Shown here in pieces: positions 1 through 12,359 of a stretch of DNA of 64,000 nt. The first letter of the stretch is position 1. The number at the start of each line of letters is the position of its first letter. The position numbers and the translations under genes were made by a program. Source of the stretch: Cymbidium sinense (Eukaryota > Streptophyta > Magnoliopsida > Asparagales > Orchidaceae); assembly GCA_021442155.1 (NCBI GenBank), contig CM038221.1, positions 79,376,494 to 79,440,493 on the forward strand. The letters run 5' to 3'. Below the pieces are notes generated by a model, which saw nothing but the letters and a program-made list of their open reading frames with translations, was not told the origin of the DNA and ran no database searches.

Positions 1-720
1 TCCTTTCTTGTAGAGGCAAACCAAATACCCATTTTCACCTTAGATTTAGGTTGTGCTTTTTGCCCTCGCCAAAGCTCCCTAGATTTAGGTTTTGAGGTTG
101 CTTCTCCCCTTTGTGGGCCATAAGCATAAATCCTTGCCTCTTAGGCATTTCCATAATCTTGTGTTATAGAATCATAAGCCCTAAATTTCTAATGAAAAGT
201 TTAACTCAAACAAATTAAATCAATTTCAAAAATGTAAAGCTTAACTATAGGATAGTTTGAGATGCCCACTTGGTTTCCTAGCATCGTGGGAATCTTTATT
301 ATTTTCTTCCTTTGGCTTCAATAATAACTCTCTCTCTTTGATCAATCCCATTTGATCTTCAAAAATGAACTAATCGATTGATAGTCCTACTCTATTTGAA
401 TCTTTAGAGACAGTGATCATTTACCTTAATCAAGAGTATTCCTAAGGGATCTCATTCCTTAGGATGTAATTAACTATGAGGGCTTGCCCCTGTAGGAAAC
501 TTAACAAATCCGATTTAAAATAAATCTTACTTTACTTTTTCATGCAAAGTAGAGGAAGAATCTTTGGTACACATACAAATCCATTGTCCTTAGGAGTCTT
601 TATTGAGGTGATTAGGACCATTGTATGGTGGTGACTTCTATCTTTTGAGATAATACACCTCTCCTCAATGTCATACCCGATCACCCTCAATAAGAACATC
701 TGAAGATCTATGTGGTGTCA
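1..720 (-). mobile_element. Tat-type LTR, 5' end fragment cut by window edge
   Basis: On the minus strand this begins TGACACCACATAG at position 720 and runs off the window at position 1. It matches the first ~720 bp of the LTRs at 11,280-12,003 (same strand) and 25,495-26,215 (opposite strand). Shared landmarks are the stretch around 'gccaaagctccctagatttagg', the 'aagtagaggaa' segment and the 'cataCCCGATCACC' segment near the end. Polarity is inferred from the plus-strand copy at 25,495-32,978, which is followed by a primer-binding-site-like sequence. No gene is seen in it. Confidence 0.75.
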
Positions 721-954
721 AAATGCATAAGAAGAAGGAGATGTATATTTCCATCCTCATTTTATCCCACATAGAGTGAAGATGGAAGTATATATCTTAT
801 TCTTCTAAAGAAATTATATATAAAAATTTCACCACACTGGCCTACAGTCCGACCGACCTGTGTTGCTGCATCTCCCTCTTGGAAGATCAATCATAGCTGC
901 TGCATACCAAGCCCAATTCTCGAGCAACAAGGAGAGCTCCCTTTGGATGAAAAA
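721..954. other. spacer between LTR end and LINE relic
   Basis: About 230 bp follow the LTR terminus. No coding signal is convincing. The right part (about 840-954) may belong to the LINE relic that follows, but no conserved residue could be placed in it. Confidence 0.4.
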
Positions 955-2092
955 TTCAAGCTCCATCCTAGGGAAAGACTGTTCTGGTGGCGGCTACTGA
1001 AGGTTGCCTTGCCCATCTTTAAATGGCTGCATACTTAAGGACTCAAAGAAAAGTTCTTATTCTCTCAGGGCTATCCTAAATATAAAGATATTGATCATAT
1101 TGCTCCTAGTGCTCCTTCGCCAACAATATTATCTAAACTTAGGCTCAATGGGGGTTCCCTATCCCTTCCTTCATGAACCTAAGAGATCTTTTGTAGGCTA
1201 TGTCCAAAGCACCTAAGGGCAAGAACACTTCAGGGATGGTTGCATTGTCACCAAAGAAATCGAAGGGCCTCATGGCACACCGATGATCATTACTATCACC
1301 ATCTTAAAAACTTTCACTCATGCCACTGCCTTCCCCTTCTATGAGCAATGGGAGCTCACTCAGCCTCATAGGCTATCTTTTACCTACACTTGGACCCCCC
1401 CCGACCACCCACCCATATCACCATCTTAAAAACTTTCACTCATGCTTTTCCTTCTATGAGCAATGGGAGCTCACTCACCATAGGCTATCTTTACCTACAC
1501 TTGGACTCCCCCCCCCCCCCCCTCTTGGATGGCTAAAGTGGATGGAGCTCTTCTTCCTTTCAATGCTGTAGTTCTTGGAATGGTAATCAGAGATGACAGT
1601 GGTGCACTTGTGAAATCCATGTGGATCCACTTATAGCATTGGGACAACACTTACGTTGAATTGCAAGCCACGCTAGCCATCAAGAACACCATAGAGCCAT
1701 GGATGTATGAGCTCAAAGGGCTTGTCATTGAAGGGGATAACTGTAATGTTTTGAATTACCTCAAGCAGAGTATGAAGCAAGACACTTGGAGATGCAGGCC
1801 AACTTAGGCCCCCGACCTCAGTTTCCTCAAAGAGTTCCATCATGTGCTTTTCTCCCATACTAGCAGAGACCACAACAGGTTGGCTGATTTTTGTTCGCAA
1901 CGAGCTACATGTGCTGCCTTCTTTTGGCATGATAGATATAGCGATACTATTCCTCCCAATTTTTTGTCATTTTGGAGGATGATAGAAAACATGTTGTACT
2001 TAGTTAGTTTTTCATTTTTCTTTGTACTTTTTTGTACTTCTTTTGTAATCCTTTTTTACTTATTAATGCAAAATGCAATATTTCAAGAATAG
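955..2092 (+). pseudogene. L1-type LINE ORF2 C-terminal relic (zf-RVT and RNase H-like)
   Basis: Remains of the C-terminal part of a plant non-LTR retrotransposon polyprotein. From 955 one frame reads FKLHPRERLFWWRLLKVALP, the start of the zinc-binding reverse-transcriptase (zf-RVT) domain of plant L1 elements; its cysteines are no longer recognisable. From about 1,532 another frame gives the RNase H-like domain (RVT_3 type): AKVDGA with the first catalytic Asp, GMVIRDDSGALV, VELQATLAIKN with the Glu, LVIEGDNCNVLNYL with the second Asp, and HTSRDHNRLADFCSQR with the last Asp. There are in-frame stops after WIHL and after RCRPT, and a 120-bp internal duplication (1,302-1,522) separates the two domains. 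Broken by stops and frameshifts, so not functional. The frame ends at 2,092. Family assignment rests on the visible motifs. Confidence 0.8.
1302..1522 (+). repeat. two-copy ~120-bp tandem duplication ending in C tracts
   Basis: The block starting 'catcttaaaaactttcac' at 1,302 is repeated at about 1,421. Both copies contain the 'tatgagcaatgggagctcac' segment and end in 'cacttgga' followed by a C tract, which in the second copy is 15 uninterrupted C (1,508-1,522). The duplication lies inside the LINE relic and postdates at least part of its decay. Confidence 0.85.
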
Positions 2093-2280
2093 CTTATCGG
2101 TGTTGTATTATGAGCTCCGCAACACTAACTTCTTTTGTTGTGGTTATATGAAAAATACCATCAGTGCCTTAGTGTCATATATCAAGCTCCATGATGTTGT
2201 AATATTTTAATGCTTTTTGTAACATTTTAGAAACAAAAATATACACTTGAGTTTTGCATATAACAATGCCATCCCCTAAA

Positions 2281-2500
2281 GAGGAATGAAGTGAACCTCT
2301 TCAGAGCACTGCAACACTGCATAGCGAGCTCTGAGGTGCTGCCTGCTCAGGTAGAGGAATGAAGTGAACCTTTACAGAGCACCATGGTGCTGCATAGCGA
2401 ACCCTAAAGGTCCCGTTCACTTGGGTAAATAAATAAAATGAACCTCTACAGAATGTCATGGCAATGCATAACATTCCCCGAGGTGTTGCACTCTCAAGTT
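2281..2500 (+). repeat. ~73-bp imperfect tandem repeat, three copies
   Basis: Units start at about 2,281, 2,353 and 2,428 with the shared core AATGAAGTGAACCTCTTCAGAGCAC. They carry GCACTG, GGTGCTGC and GCATAGCGA sub-motifs, including a perfect 14-bp palindrome AGCACCATGGTGCT near 2,380. The same sub-motifs recur at 4,000-4,690, on the other side of the antisense pseudogene, so both flanks probably belong to one old element. Confidence 0.7.
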
Positions 2501-2773
2501 TTAAGCCTAATTCCTACTGCATGAGGGTGTCGAGGTGTTGTAATAATAGTGTCACGGTTCTATCCCTCTGATGTAAATTTTTAAGTGAATAAATCTTATT
2601 ATTTTAATTATGGAGCTTTCCAAATGACAATAGAACATACATATAAAGAAATGTAAATACAAAAAAATAAAAAAATGATATATTTATTAATATAAAAAAG
2701 GAGGGGTTACATATATTATACAAAAAAAAGAAAGAAAAGAAATACAAAAAATAATAAAAAAGAGGGGGAAAAA
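2501..2773. other. A-rich spacer, no gene
   Basis: AT-rich sequence with an A-dominated stretch (about 2,655-2,770, AAAAAATAAA and AAAGAAAAGAAA tracts) just past the 3' end of the minus-strand pseudogene. Nothing else is seen. Confidence 0.5.
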
Positions 2774-3951
2774 CTAGTAGTCTTGGTCATCCTCCTCCTC
2801 CTTCTCTTCTTCCTTTGACTCTGACGGAGTGCTTAAACAAGGTTAATAATGAGGTGTCGCAGGAAAAGAAGCCTCACCATGACCCACATAGAAAGCAAAA
2901 TTTTCAAACATGTGCACAAGCCAGGTATTAAACTCAGTAATGTATGAAAATTGTTGTTACTGCTGACCCATGTGATGGTCAAATTTTCTCTCCAATTCCT
3001 ACTAGTGCCGACTAGTCTCATTGACCTTTTCCCTTAAGTTTGAGACTTGTTCTCTAATTTTGTTGGAGTTGCTCATTTATGGTCTTGGAGGATTTGGCCT
3101 GAGACCGAGGGGTGTGTGAGCTTTCGCTCACCTCAATCCTTGAACCAAACCCCTCAATGACCTTTCTGGTCAGGGGAGCCTTTTGTATAAAAATTTTCTC
3201 ATCAGGATCCCTTGTCACACCTGCCTCAACACACAAAGCATAAATAAGAGAATGATGACCAAAGCCTATTATAATACTACTCTCAAGCATATTACAAATA
3301 GAATTATAAATAATCTTTCCTACATCCATAGTAAGCCCTTTTGAATTGCAAAATTTAAAATAGATTTATCCCCAGTTACCTCACTGATATTCCCAGTGGG
3401 CATCAGTTTAGCAAAAATAAAGTAATGCCAAGCTTTAGCCTTAATAGTGAGGTTGGCGGCAAGAAAATTGATAATTTTCTACTCCTGCATTTTTCATTGG
3501 GTATTAGAATTTCTAACAATAAGGAAATTAAGTATTTCATCGAAGTAAGGATGATCATTATAATAAAAAAATATTGATTATATTCTACATTTGGTAGATT
3601 GTAATAAGCATTAATAACAGTACTAGAAAAACTTACTAGTTTTCCTTGAACGAAAACTTGATTATTCTTGTGCTTCTTTGTGTTGGCAAAGAACTCTCGC
3701 ACCACGGGGACAACACCAAATTTGTTATCATAGGCCAATTTCTTCCAACCTTGCTTCGTAATGATGCTCTCCATGTGTCCACCCAGATTGTAGAAGTTCC
3801 TCTATGGGATCATATGCTTGTGTATAAGGGTGTGGTGGTACCTTTCCTTGGCCTCCAAACTAACATATTTGTTAGTGTCACTAATGGTCGCCCTTTTCTT
3901 GCTCTTGCTGAAATATTTTACCAGCATGGTGGAAGAGAAAGTAAAAACTAA
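2774..3951 (-). pseudogene. putative plant transposon protein (Athila/gypsy-associated), broken
   Basis: Reads on the minus strand from about 3,951 to a stop at 2,774-2,776. Early part (3,774-3,480): GWKKLAYDNKFGVVPVVREF, FANTKKHKNNQVFVQGKLV and STVINAYYNLPNVEY match the conserved core of the 'putative plant transposon protein' domain found in many plant gypsy/Athila-type elements. A frameshift near 3,470 changes frame; the protein then continues AKAWHYFIFAKLMPTGNISE, VTGDKSILNFAIQKGLTM and DVGKIIYNSICNMLESS (about 3,440-3,280). A second break near 3,054 is followed by a region ending in an acidic tail (KEEEKEEEDDQDY) before the stop. The family's exact function is not known to me. The order of domains is intact, so this is one decayed ORF, not unrelated pieces. 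Confidence 0.78.
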
Positions 3952-3989
3952 AAGAAAGAGAGGGAGATAAAACTGTAAGGAGAATGCAG

Positions 3990-4401
3990 AGTGAAGATTT
4001 TGGATGCCCCAAGGGGTCTATTTCGAAGTCTGGCCTAGCGCTTACAAAGGCAGTGCCGAGGCGCTAACCTCTCGGGTTTTGAAACTATAGCCTAGCACTG
4101 TGGCACTCACATGCAGCACCTAGTACTAGTCAGATGGCCAAGTCAGTTACTATGTCGATAAAAAGGACAATAATTACCATAAATTTTTAAATAGAAAATG
4201 ATGTGTCGCATTGATGAAGAGCTACGATACTCTGACACAGTGCCATAACACCTGTTAAAAAGTTTATCCCATGTCATTAAAGATCCTGAACACCTATTAG
4301 TTATTATAAATTGACTTTTGACCAGCACTGTGGTGCTACATTACCAACGCCGAGGCACTGGTAAAGTGGTTAACATGGTCAATGACATCAATGCCATGAC
4401 A
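3990..4401. repeat. dispersed GCACTG/GGTGCT/GAGGCACTGG motifs
   Basis: Short motifs occur irregularly: gcagtgccgaggcgct (about 4,042), gcactgtggcactc (about 4,096), agcactgtggtgct (4,324), gccgaggcactggt (about 4,350) and the GGTGCTAC that opens the next tandem block. They match motifs in the 2,281-2,500 repeats. No coding frame is seen. Confidence 0.55.
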
Positions 4402-4682
4402 CTGGTGCTACAACATCTAGGCACCATATTTACAGCATGAAGGCGCTATGCTTGAGATAAACTTGAATAACCTACATAGTCCTCGACACAATAACAATCG
4501 CCTAAATCTACTGCTTGAAGATGTTTCATGGGTTAATTCCATCACGCTGGTGCTACAACATCGAGGCACCATATTTGCAGCATGAAGGTGCTATGCCTGA
4601 GATAAACTTGAATAACCTGCATAGTCCTCGACACAATAACAATCACTTAAATCTACTGCTTGAAGATGCTTCATGGGTTAAC
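4402..4682 (+). repeat. 145-bp tandem duplication
   Basis: CTGGTGCTACAACATC opens copy 1 at 4,402 and copy 2 at 4,547. The two copies are nearly identical over ~135 bp, through 'cctcgacacaataacaatc' and 'ctactgcttgaagatg' to 'ttcatgggttaa'. Few differences suggest a recent duplication compared with the surrounding decay. The 4,683-4,802 stretch up to the LTR is unremarkable. Confidence 0.88.
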
Positions 4683-4802
4683 ATAAAATAAGCTTGAATT
4701 TCTTGCATGCATTCTGACATATGCATAAAATCTAACTCTAGTGTATGAGGATGCTACAAGGGATAATTCCCTGGTTGGGTCCTATGACTTGGTCCGAGTT
4801 AC

Positions 4803-7800
4803 TGTTGACCTCACTTTTGGAGTGAGCTCTCAACTTCTCCATCTTAGACATAGGACTCCTCTAGACACTAAAAGTTCCTTAGTCTTGAGACACTTTTAGT
4901 GATTAGGTGAACACTTAACCTAACCCTAGAGACTTATAAGGGTTTATCATAGGATTAGTCTATGCATTAGGGACTTAAGGTAACGACTTACCCTATAGCT
5001 CAAATTCAGCCCATGCACACTCCTTCAAACCAATCCAAATCAAACATAGAATCATTTCCAACTTAATTGATTTTTTAAATATCACATCAATCCCAACTTA
5101 ATTGAGTGATTCAAATCCAAAATCAATTCTGAATCCAATTCCAATTCCAAATGATTCAAATCCAAAATCAATTCCAAATCCTAAACCTTCCTAAGCCTTA
5201 TGAACCACATCCATAAGCTTAGCCAAATACTTCAAATCAACCCAAAGCCAAGTGATTTCTTTATAAATCACTTATTCCATCATTTGTATTCACAACTATA
5301 AATGAAATTGGCATCCAAATCATCCAAATCAAATGAATATAAATCAAACAAAATCAAAACCCCTTTTTCAAACTTTTTGACCTACCTTAGCCAAATTCAC
5401 AATCAAATCACTCCTAATTTACATGATTCTCTCATGGATCATTTATGTTCTTATTTATCTTCATAAATATAAATGAAATATAAATTGAAATGGCCAAAAT
5501 CAAAGCAATATAAATTCAAAACTCAAATCGAAACCCAATTTATATCCTTTAAGCTAATTTCTTGGATTTAGACAAATTATTCTCAAATCAATCCAAACCC
5601 TTTGGATTTTCTCTTCAAACAATCACTCCTTCAATCACATGCCCAAATATAAACATAAACTACAATCACCAAGCCAAAAGCAAACTAACCCAAGTCAAAC
5701 CCATGTTCATCCTTTTGACTTGAAATTATCAAATGAACCAAAATCCATTTGACTCCAAACCACTTGCAATTTGATTAATATTTCCATCATAAGTCCATAT
5801 GTGAGTTAAACCAAACTTGAATCAAGCTATGATCAAGTTAATTCACCCTTTAGGTCCACTTGACCCAAAGTAGCCTAAAGACCTTTTTTGAACCAAGTTT
5901 TAATCTAACCTGAATTGGGTTGAACCAATGCCACCCAAGCCTCACATTGTGATCAACAATCATCCTAAAATGATGAATCACTCAAGTTGGGTCAAATCAA
6001 GTCAAACCTAGGTTTTGACCAAGTCAACACTTAGTCCAAATGAGACCTAAACAAGCCAAATTCACTATGAGCCAAATTGATTGAAACCATTGATCTAAAC
6101 CAATTCATAATCAATTATTAAACATGACCAAGCCCTCACTTGATCTAGACCAAACCCAATTAGCCCTCTTAGCTCAACTTGACCCATTTGACCCAAATGA
6201 ACCTAAATGAACCAAAACATAATCTAAACAAAATTAAACCAAACTAATGATATCCATAGGCTCCAAATGATCATTTGAACTTGACCTAACCCATGGTTTG
6301 ACCCAATTTGACCAATTGGTTAGCCTAACCCATTTTGACTCAACTTGACCATAATGGATCAAATTGAGTCAAATCAAATCAAATGAACTCCAAATCTCTT
6401 AAAATTTGGCCCAAACCATTTTTTAAATCATTTCAAATCTGCCCAAATCAAACTCATCACCAAATGACCACTTTTTCCTTGGGTCAAAGGGTATCCCATG
6501 ATCAAATTCACTTAGAATTTGGCCATTCCTTTCCTAAGGCCACTTGGCACCCATCTATTGGTCCACATGGGCACCAAGGAGGGTGGTGAACATGACATAA
6601 TGAGCTTGGGTCAGCCATGACCCAAAGGGAGACAAACGACCTCCCTAATCACCCTTGAACACTTGGCTCATAAAATTCACTCACCAATCACATGGGCAGC
6701 CATTCCTCCATCCAAAATGACTCATGTGGGATGTTTTCCAGCTCAAACCGATCATCCAATCCAAGCCATTGAGCCAAAATGGTAAATTAGCCATCCACCA
6801 TCCGATCCAAGAAGGGGGAGATATACCCCCATCATTCTCACTCAAACAGAGAGAGATTCATTCCTCAGAGCTTTAGAGGTTGACTCAAAGCCTCCCCAAG
6901 CTTTTCCCAGTCATTCTCGAGCTTTCTTGCTTCCCGTTTCTCAATTTTACTCAAAATCAAAATATGGGGAGATCAATCCAAACTCAACTCACTCAATACT
7001 CAACCAAAGTGCAATTGACCTTACACACACCATCCTTGGACCAAGGCCAATCAAAACAAATCAAATCCTGAGCTTCTCGATGACTAGAGCTAAGAGTTTG
7101 ATCAAAGACGATGACCTACGTGCCGTGGATTGATCTTTCAAGCTAACTACATCGAATCAAAGCTCATGTGGCTCAACAGGGCTTAATTTCATCCAAATGA
7201 AGCTTCATCAATCATTGGAACTACTGGTCACAAGCTTCGATGAGGTATGCCATTGAAACTGACCTTAGAGTAAAATTTTCTTGGTCTTTTGTGAAAGAAA
7301 TTGTTATGTCACAGGATCTCCATCGTTAGATGTGTTGCTTGTGCTTCCCCGAAGGTGTGGGATGAATTTGAGTTCCATTTGAGCTTGGGTGAGCTTAGAT
7401 CGACCGACGATTGATGGATGACATCCATCTCTTGCTGCTCGGGATGAGACAGATCACGGACCATCGATTTTGCATGATTGGATCTGATGGTCCTGATCAA
7501 ACCACACTTTAGATCTCTTTGATTTCCTCCTGACTCAGTCGATGGATGTGATAACTTAAATAACAATCCCATCACGCCACATGGAAAGCGCGCTGCATCA
7601 ACGCACCACGTCAGCCGCCATGTGGCCTGACGGGATTAGGAGTTTAATTAGGCTTAATTAATCTAATTTTAATGGTAAAATTTCCAAAATTCATAACTAA
7701 TTGTAGAAAAATATAAAAAATATAAATAAATACTCATTTTAAAAGTCATTTAAAGGAGAATAATAAAAAATTAAATTCAATTAATTTTTAATAGTGATTT

Positions 7801-10800
7801 TGACTCAATTTATGTTATATTGGAAATGTAATTAAGCTAATTACTCTCTAATTACTCCAGCAATTAATTCCAAACTTTTTGAGATTGATTAGTGGAATGA
7901 CCTCTGCCTCCAATAATTTTCTTGGAATTTATTGCTTGTTAATTAAAGAAATTTCTTATTTCATTCTTAATCCCTTTCTTAATTAATTAAATGATTAATT
8001 AGCATGTTAAACAGTAATGAATCCATTAATTAAGTTGGCTAATCATTATGAAATAGTGAATAGAAATTGGGAATGAGATTAGGACCTCTTCTCCAATCTT
8101 GCCCCTAAGTTTATTTCATTTGGATAACACTTAATTAATTTACAACTAATTAATGGCTTAATCACTTCATTAAATAGTTTAATTAATCAAACTCAAAAAC
8201 AAATCATTCCAGAAGTCAACCATTCAATTCTTGGGTAGATTCTTAGGTGTTCAATAATCTAAGAGAATTTTGAAGGAAATTATAACCAAACTGCATGTGT
8301 AGGAGGGTTATAAAAGTACTTAATGAAACCCTTTAGCTTAATTAACTAATAATTGTGAGCTAATTCCATTAGGCCCCTTCATTTTCTAGGCGCATTATTA
8401 ATTTAATTTCCATGTGGTTGCATATCATATGTTGGCTCATAATTACTTGGATAATTATGTTAACGTGGTATAGGTAAGGGGTAATTAATGGATTTAATTC
8501 ATACATTAACCTAATCAAAACATAAAATCAACCTAATTTTCTAAATTAAACCAAACCAACTCACACATAGGGGGAATGAGTTAGGACTAGCAAACCCTTC
8601 TCATATTTCCTAAGTCAAATCAAATTCAAAAATAAAAATCTCCTTAAAGAATTTTGATTTATTTTAAATGATCTTATTTTATATGATTGTCCTTAGGAAT
8701 TAATTAGGGTGAATGAAGTCATGTGCTTGCATTCCTTTATTTCTTTCCAATCATGCTAAATATTGTTTGCCATATGAAATCATGAATTCATTTCTTTTAA
8801 AAATTAATTAAATAAAATGTTTCCTTTTATGTAAAATTGTATGTGTTGGATAAAACTAAGAATATGAGTGGCTATTATCACAATTAAACCAATTTTTTTT
8901 AAAAACCTATAAATGAAAGATTATAAATGAAGTGATGCTAATTATAAATATTTATTAGCTTGCATGTGATGATAGCATAAGATGTGTATTATGAAGTTCT
9001 CTTTCCTTCTCTTAACATGGATTCACATAGGATTTGCAAGTTCATTTGAAAAGAACACAATACTTGCCTAAATCTATTCCTATGCATCTCTATATTAAGG
9101 CTTAGGAAGGATCTTCATATTACACATGTAAATCATACAACCAAATCAAACATAATATCTTGCATAATTTCTTATCCATTTGATTCTTTTTGTACATCTA
9201 CATGTATCTGAGAAAAGTGGTATATTAGTCTGGACATCCCGGGGCTGCGAGGCTTTAAATAGCCCTAAGTAGGTCTTGTACCTTACACTCCTAGTGTAGA
9301 AAATAATGGCGCCGTACTCACTTATAACTTTTATACATACGGATGTACATTTAACTAATGAATGAAAAATCCCTCTTTTATACATAACAAAGACATGCAT
9401 TAACATCCAATTAACAAATGGAATATCCAAATTTTTAAATCACGTCTCTTTGCATTCATCATCAAGGTGTGCTAAGATTTGCATTACATGTATAAGTATG
9501 CTTAGGATTATTCATATGCATGGTATACATGGTGGAAAGAAATGAATGGGTGTGTGTTATGTGATAGTAATCCACCCTAACTAATCCTAAGATGCCTTTC
9601 TTATTGAATAGGGCTATTTAGAGCAAATCTAAACTTATGATTAATTAAAACACATAATAAACCATTCACTAAAGGAAATTCATTAATCAATTTACCTTAG
9701 AAATGCTTTAAGGTAGGGATGAAAGAGAGATCTCTTCTTTTTTCTTCTCTTCATAACATTTAGTCACTAAGTGTAGGTTCATTCAAACCAAATCAAATCA
9801 CCAACTAAAATTTACAAGTCAACTAAATCACTTAAAAAGAAACCATCATATAAATTGAATCTTTCACACTTGGAAAATTTCAACCTTAAAGCCTAGCTAA
9901 GACATGCCACACAAGCCTTAAATGACACACACATTAGGCTAAGTCACCACTTCTAGCTCTATGTTAGGACGGTGCATGATTTGATGCTTGATTTTATTTT
10001 GTGGTGTAACTGGATGTTAGGGTGTATGTGTTAGACTGGATGATAGGGCGATCTCAGCCTAATCATATCTTTTGCAGGGGATTGTGCCCGCTATAATAAA
10101 AATAAAAACAATATAAATACTTTTGTTGTGCATGTTGCTTAGCCTCTAAGCATAGTCCAAATTAGGACAGATGGACTTGGTTACCCATGTGTGGGGTGGT
10201 AAGTCCAAATTATTCATATAGTTGCTTAAGTTGTATTGTCTGTTTAGTTAACATTTATTTTGCAGGTGTAGCTAGATTTACTTTCCCTCTTTTAATATAA
10301 TTTTGCATTAGGATTAGGATGAATGTTTGGGGATTAGGATGAACATTAGTTATAAGACTAAGTATTATATACCATGTGATGCCTTTGGAGTAACCATATT
10401 CTAATCAAGCCAAAAAGAAGAAAGAAAAGAAGCACATCAAAATGAAGAAATAAAAATGAAAAAATGAAGAATGAAGAATGAAGACCTCCATAGTATTCAT
10501 CATTTGTAATTAGTCATTTTTAATCCAGGTTGTATAAGGGTAGAGCACGGATACCCATTTTCCTTTTTTTTTGTTATGCGGTGGAACCAGACCACATCAG
10601 CCTCTTATTCTTTTTGCATCAATTTTATGAATTGATTGATGTTATGTTTATGATTGTGAAATTAGGATGACATGATTTTCTTAGTTTCTTAATTGTTTGA
10701 TGATTGTTGAATGACTTGGATGCGATTAGGCTCTTAGAGAAAAATAAATTTTCTATCCAATTAATCAATTTAAAATTAAACTAAACAATTCATAACCTCA

Positions 10801-12003
10801 TCTAAAGCCTAGGACATAAATCAAGATAACAAAAGATTTAGCAACCCCTTAGCTAGATGTTATATATCTCATATCATACATAAATCATATTGTCTCACCC
10901 TTGCCAATAGAGGGCTTCCACCTTTGCGAGAGAAAATGACTTGACCTTTGAGAGCCATGGTGGAAACACACCCCCTTCTTTTTTTATTTTGACCCATAAC
11001 TGATTTTATCATGCATTAGGCATATAAAATCTCATGGCCTATGTCAAATAAAAATGTCCAAAAATCAAAATAAAACTTGACAAAATTTGCATTAGATTTA
11101 GGTCATTATTCATGCCCTTCATGATCTAGTCTCTTAGGGGGTGAGTTTAAGGACTTAATTTATCTTCTAAGTATATAACAGCCTAACCATCTTGCAAAGC
11201 ATATGACTTGCCTAAATGTATTTAAAATCATAGGAGGAGTTAGTTGGTGGCCACCCTAGGCGGTTGTAAGTCCAACAGTCGGGTGGTTTATCCTCTCTTG
11301 TGGAGGTAAATCATATACCCACTTTTGCCTTAGATTTAGGTCATTCTTTGGACCTCGCCAAAGCTCCCTAGATTTAGGATCCAAGGTAGCCATTTTCTTT
11401 GGGCTACAAACATAAATTCTCACCTCTTAGGCATTTCTACAATCTTGTATTATGGAATTATAAGCCCTAGATTTCTAATAAAAATTCAACTAAAACATAT
11501 AATTCTCCTCAATTTCAAAAATATAAAGCCCAACCATAGGATAGTTTAGGATGCTCACTAGGTTTCCTAGTATCATGAGCATCCCCTACTCATCTCCCTT
11601 TGGTTTTAATAATAACTCTCTCCTTTTGATCAATCTCACTTGATTTTCTAAAAATAACCAATTGATTGATAGTCATATCTTTGAAATCTTTGGAGATAAT
11701 GATCATTTACCTTAATCGAGAGTATTCCTAAGGAACCTTATTCCTTAGAATGTAATTAACTATGGGGGCTTGCCTCCATAGGGAACTTAACAAACCCAAC
11801 TTAAAATAAACCCTACTTTACTTTTTCATGTAAAGTAGAGGAAAGATCTCTGGTACATTCAAAAACCTATTGGCTTTAGGAGTTCTCATTAAGTGATTAA
11901 GTCCATTATAGGGTAGTGACTTCTATCTCTCGAGATAGTACACTATTCCTTAATGTCATACCCGATCACCATAATGAATACATCTATAGATTTACATGGT
12001 GTC
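4803..12003 (-). mobile_element. long LTR, minus strand, near full length (7.2 kb)
   Basis: Plus-strand reading starts TGTTGACCTCACTTTTGGAG (4,803) and ends ...CATGGTGTC (12,003); read on the minus strand these are the LTR start (GACACCATG) and end (GGTCAACA). Landmarks in plus order are TTGACC/GGTCAA-rich DNA (5,850-6,560), a GATATACCCCC block (6,819), a GC-richer island with GCCACATGG...CCATGTGGC (7,577-7,625), the 'gtctggacatcccggggctg' block (9,229), the 'aggggattgtgcccgctata' block (10,077), the G-poor stretch near 10,900 and the terminal ~720 bp from 11,280. The plus-strand copy at 25,495-32,978 shows the same landmarks in reverse order. Flanks GTTAC (left) and CCCTC (right) do not match, so no target-site duplication supports a solo LTR. 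Open frames inside are short and not shared between copies, so I call it non-coding. Confidence 0.82.
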
Positions 12004-12359
12004 CCCTCACACAAACACAAACAACACAAAAAATAAACACCACAGTTAGCAAAACCTAGTCTTTCTCTGATGATGGCCATGTCGATTGTAAAATTCATCC
12101 AGGGGGGATATGTTTAAATTGAATGAAGTTCATCATTCAATATAACTCATGCCAGTAAGGATGTGGTTTGTGTTCTCTGTCTGCATAATTTTATCGCCTA
12201 GCGGCACCACAGAAAATGCGGATATGACTAGACCCCTATGGCCGGGTGGCTTGGCATCTATATAGCTCCACTATATTTTGGTCATGGCAATAGCCCATAT
12301 GTTCCTTAATGGCTTTGTTCCTTGAGCTATGAATCATGTAATATATTTAATTGGAAAAA
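12004..12359. other. unassigned sequence between LTR pieces
   Basis: A short CACAAACACAAACAACAC stretch directly abuts the LTR end and is followed by ~300 bp with no similarity I can see elsewhere in the window and no convincing frame. It may be flanking DNA or an internal remnant of the LTR element. Confidence 0.4.

Noticed and set aside
6383..7133. Open frames within the LTR (also 7,309-7,575, 14,498-14,752, 30,779-31,012 and 51,778-52,074)
   Set aside because: Composition follows the TTGACC/CCAAAT repeats, no domain is recognisable, and the frames are not kept between LTR copies.
4803..12003. Reading the long repeat as starting at TGTTGACC and ending at GGTGTC on the plus strand
   Set aside because: Both orientations give TG-like and CA-like ends, but only the opposite polarity places a GGCGCCCA primer-binding-like sequence immediately after an LTR (32,979). 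No PBS follows the other end in any copy.
4803..12003. Solo LTR with target-site duplication
   Set aside because: The flanking pentamers (GTTAC and CCCTC) do not match, and the right edge is not an exact copy of the family terminus.
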